Of a DNA stretch of 64,000 bases, positions 62,357 through 64,000 are shown in pieces (position 1 is the first letter of the stretch; every line of letters starts with the position of its first letter). This stretch comes from Deminuibacter soli (GTDB lineage Bacteria; Bacteroidota; Bacteroidia; Chitinophagales; Chitinophagaceae): positions 1 through 64,000 of the forward strand of contig NZ_QTJU01000014.1 in NCBI RefSeq assembly GCF_003412455.1. Direction: 5' to 3'. The position numbers and the translations under genes were made by a program. The notes beneath the pieces are model-generated. The model made no database searches. It was given only the letters and a program-made list of their open reading frames with translations, and was not told the origin of the DNA.

Positions 62357-63370
62357 TTATTCCTTTTCGAACACTCGCAAGCTGTTGTCTGTACACAACA
62401 AAAACAGACGCTCTTTGGAAACATGCAACTGTTTTATATGCCCTTGTTCAGCAATATTCAGCTGGTGCTGCCACACCATGCTACTATTCGTTAAATTCAC
62501 CACACAAACCTGGTTGGTAGGCACACTTGCACCATCCACAAAGTAAACTAGCTGCTCATCTGTTACAACTGAGAGGCTGTAATTCATATGGAGCTGTTTT
62601 TCTTTAAGAACATTTTGAAGGTCAATACCCGCATACTTACCGGAAAGCAGATCGAACATTTCAACAATATACCAACCAACCCTGTAGATAGCGGCACCGG
62701 CCTTCTGAAGTTTGCCGTGTAGATATGGATATTCTTGCAGCACCTCGCCGCTATGCATATCTACGCTAAAGGTTGCCTGGTTTCCCGGATCCTCTATATC
62801 ATAAGTGTAGAAAAAAAGCTGGTTATTAAAAATAATGCCTGCTGTGGGTGCTTTGGCTTTGGTTGCCCGCAGCACATTGTTCAGATTAAGTTTCCACTTC
62901 AGCTCTCCATTTGCCTGAGAATAGCCATTAATTATCCCCTCATCCGTCATTGCCAATGCCAGCACCGCCTCGCCGCCGATACAAAAAAAAGGCGCTGCAT
63001 TCAATGACGTCCACAACAATTTACCTTCATAATCAAATAAGCCAAACCGCCATGTATCTTCTTCCTTATACCTTAACAGAAAGTTATCATCTCCAAAATA
63101 CTTTCCCTGCCGCTTGCTTCCATACATAAGCGGAACTGTTGTAAGCAGTCCCTGTTTGTAAACCGATAATTTGTCTTTATCCCGTACAACCACACGCGCT
63201 GTTATTGCCTGTTCAAACCCATAAGAGGTGTTGTCATTTACAAATAGCTCCCTGAGCTCCAGATTATCATTGATGTGATATATACAGTATTCTTTTCCGA
63301 AATACACATTACCCTTGTCAAAATAAACATCCACCGGCATATCAGAAAACACACAACACTCCTTATACAT
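62357..63370 (-). CDS. Beta-propeller-like protein, candidate immunity partner
   Basis: 337 residues, no signal peptide. Repeated blade-like segments such as LLRYKEEDTWRFGLFDYEGK then LLWTSLNAAPFFCIGGEAVL, GYSQANGELKWKLNLNNVLR and VVNLTNSSMVWQHQLNIAEQ suggest a PQQ-like/quinoprotein beta propeller. It begins only 5 bp after the stop of the putative nuclease gene at 63376, so they are cotranscribed. Large propeller-type proteins sometimes serve as immunity proteins in toxin loci; that role is inferred from position alone. Confidence 0.65.
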   Translation of the reverse strand: MYKECCVFSDMPVDVYFDKGNVYFGKEYCIYHINDNLELRELFVNDNTSYGFEQAITARVVVRDKDKLSVYKQGLLTTVPLMYGSKRQGKYFGDDNFLLRYKEEDTWRFGLFDYEGKLLWTSLNAAPFFCIGGEAVLALAMTDEGIINGYSQANGELKWKLNLNNVLRATKAKAPTAGIIFNNQLFFYTYDIEDPGNQATFSVDMHSGEVLQEYPYLHGKLQKAGAAIYRVGWYIVEMFDLLSGKYAGIDLQNVLKEKQLHMNYSLSVVTDEQLVYFVDGASVPTNQVCVVNLTNSSMVWQHQLNIAEQGHIKQLHVSKERLFLLCTDNSLRVFEKE

Positions 63371-63375
63371 ACAAC

Positions 63376-63993
63376 TTATTTAAAAATAGAAGAATAGTAT
63401 TTATTCAAAAATGTATTAATGTCCTCGTTCGTTACACCCTCTACCAAATCAAAATCGTTTCCAAACAAAATTGCTTTCCGTTCGTTGGTTAACGAATTAA
63501 GTGCTTTTCGCCCTTCTGCGGAAGTAAGATAGTCAAAAACTTTTTCCCTGCTAAGCTTTTGTCCGTTGATACGCCATTGCAACTTGTTTATATCTGGTAT
63601 ATAGTTCAGATCCCTACTGATAAACTCATTGACGAATGTGCCGGCATCAACGGTTTCATCCCCTGCATACCACTTGTATTCAATCCATGTATCCTCACCT
63701 GCAATACGCACATCAATACGCTTACCCTCCTGTATTCTATACTCAATTTGTATTGTTTTATTGGAGAAAGTTTTCCCATCACGCGCAATATCGTCCATAA
63801 TCCAATACACCGCTTGTTTGTCATTATTGGCGGCCGTTTCAAACCTGGAGAATAAATAAGTACAGTTTTCGCATTCAATGTTGGCTTTGCCCAGCTGTGT
63901 TAAAAAGGCATCGATATTTTCCAGCACTTCCTGGTACGATTTGGCAACGCCATTATTTTTCCAACCTGAATACGTAAGCAAATCTTCTTCCAT
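63376..63993 (-). CDS. Probable PD-(D/E)XK nuclease toxin domain, possibly 5'-truncated at window edge
   Basis: At least 205 residues. The motif KRIDVRIAGEDTWIEYKWY has the D-x(11)-E-x-K spacing of restriction-endonuclease-like PD-(D/E)XK nucleases, with an upstream acidic residue in TIQIEYRIQEG. The ATG at 63993 has no stop before it: codons GGG and GAG continue to the window end, so this may be the C-terminal tip of a larger protein whose start lies outside. Toxin role is supported by the immediate downstream partner gene at 62357; not proven. Confidence 0.6.
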   Translation of the reverse strand: MEEDLLTYSGWKNNGVAKSYQEVLENIDAFLTQLGKANIECENCTYLFSRFETAANNDKQAVYWIMDDIARDGKTFSNKTIQIEYRIQEGKRIDVRIAGEDTWIEYKWYAGDETVDAGTFVNEFISRDLNYIPDINKLQWRINGQKLSREKVFDYLTSAEGRKALNSLTNERKAILFGNDFDLVEGVTNEDINTFLNKYYSSIFK

Positions 63994-64000
63994 CCCCTCA

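Noticed and set aside
1-64000. rRNA, tRNA or tmRNA genes
   Set aside because: None recognised on reading either strand; a covariance-model scan would be needed to exclude a diverged tRNA.

Overview
The window is a chromosomal segment of a Bacteroidota bacterium, most likely of the Chitinophagaceae type. Evidence: DUF6443 Rhs proteins, DUF4856/imelysin/HTTM/TonB receptor genes, a RemB-like gliding protein, LytS/LytTR pairs, DUF1501/DUF1800, DUF1543, DUF4288, few Shine-Dalgarno sequences and several matches to the Bacteroidota -7 box TAnnTTTG. Gene density is high in ordinary regions. No rRNA, tRNA, CRISPR array, transposase or integrase was recognised.

Layout. 1-600: a terminator from an upstream gene, then a 95-97 bp tandem repeat. 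604-9225: metabolic and envelope genes (glycerate 2-kinase, GT39-type glycosyltransferase, phosphoglycerate mutase, DUF1543, TatA, a TsaC/GT4 pair, a LiaF-like membrane protein). 9366-13392: DUF4288, a LytS-LytTR two-component pair, dapD and dapF (lysine/peptidoglycan precursor pathway). 13451-15441: two unknown genes and CorA. 15737-21831: a tightly packed DUF4856-imelysin-HTTM-TonB receptor operon, probably for metal (iron) uptake. 21903: NUDIX hydrolase.

22500-37018 is the accessory island. A two-gene minus-strand operon encodes a SpvB-like YD-shell protein (33092-37006) and a DUF6443/Rhs protein with a variable C-terminal tip (26787-33044). An immunity-like gene follows after 2 bp, then an A+T-rich array of small orphan immunity-like genes: two tandem Imm53 copies (one has lost its ATG), a lipoprotein, two frameshifted genes and a scrap of an older Rhs core. 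The arrangement matches the polymorphic-toxin model of successive tip replacement with retained immunity genes. A 10 x 21 bp repeat lies upstream of the operon.

37682-49736: NlpC/P60 lipoprotein, dnaE, a lipoprotein whose start codon lies in a 12-bp inverted repeat, a nucleotide phosphodiesterase, a TPR-LytS kinase with its LytTR regulator, a PepSY-like secreted protein and a Gfo/Idh/MocA dehydrogenase. 49763-56665: a four-gene minus-strand operon (Rv1355c-type ThiF-nitroreductase, GNAT-like acyltransferase, 7TM-DISM histidine kinase, receiver-kinase) with a divergent single-domain response regulator; this may be a small-molecule synthesis and sensing module. 57117-62339: thioredoxin, DUF1501/DUF1800 and a RemB-like protein. 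At the right edge a probable PD-(D/E)XK nuclease toxin tip with a beta-propeller-like neighbour suggests a second toxin locus beyond the window.

A further theme is a modular family of short intergenic repeats (AGTGAATAGTCAATAGTGAA-like, GTGAGTGGTGAGTG-like, CTTTGCGGTTAAA-like and CTCACGACTGACGACTG-like modules) that recur in changing combinations in many gaps and in places run into gene ends.
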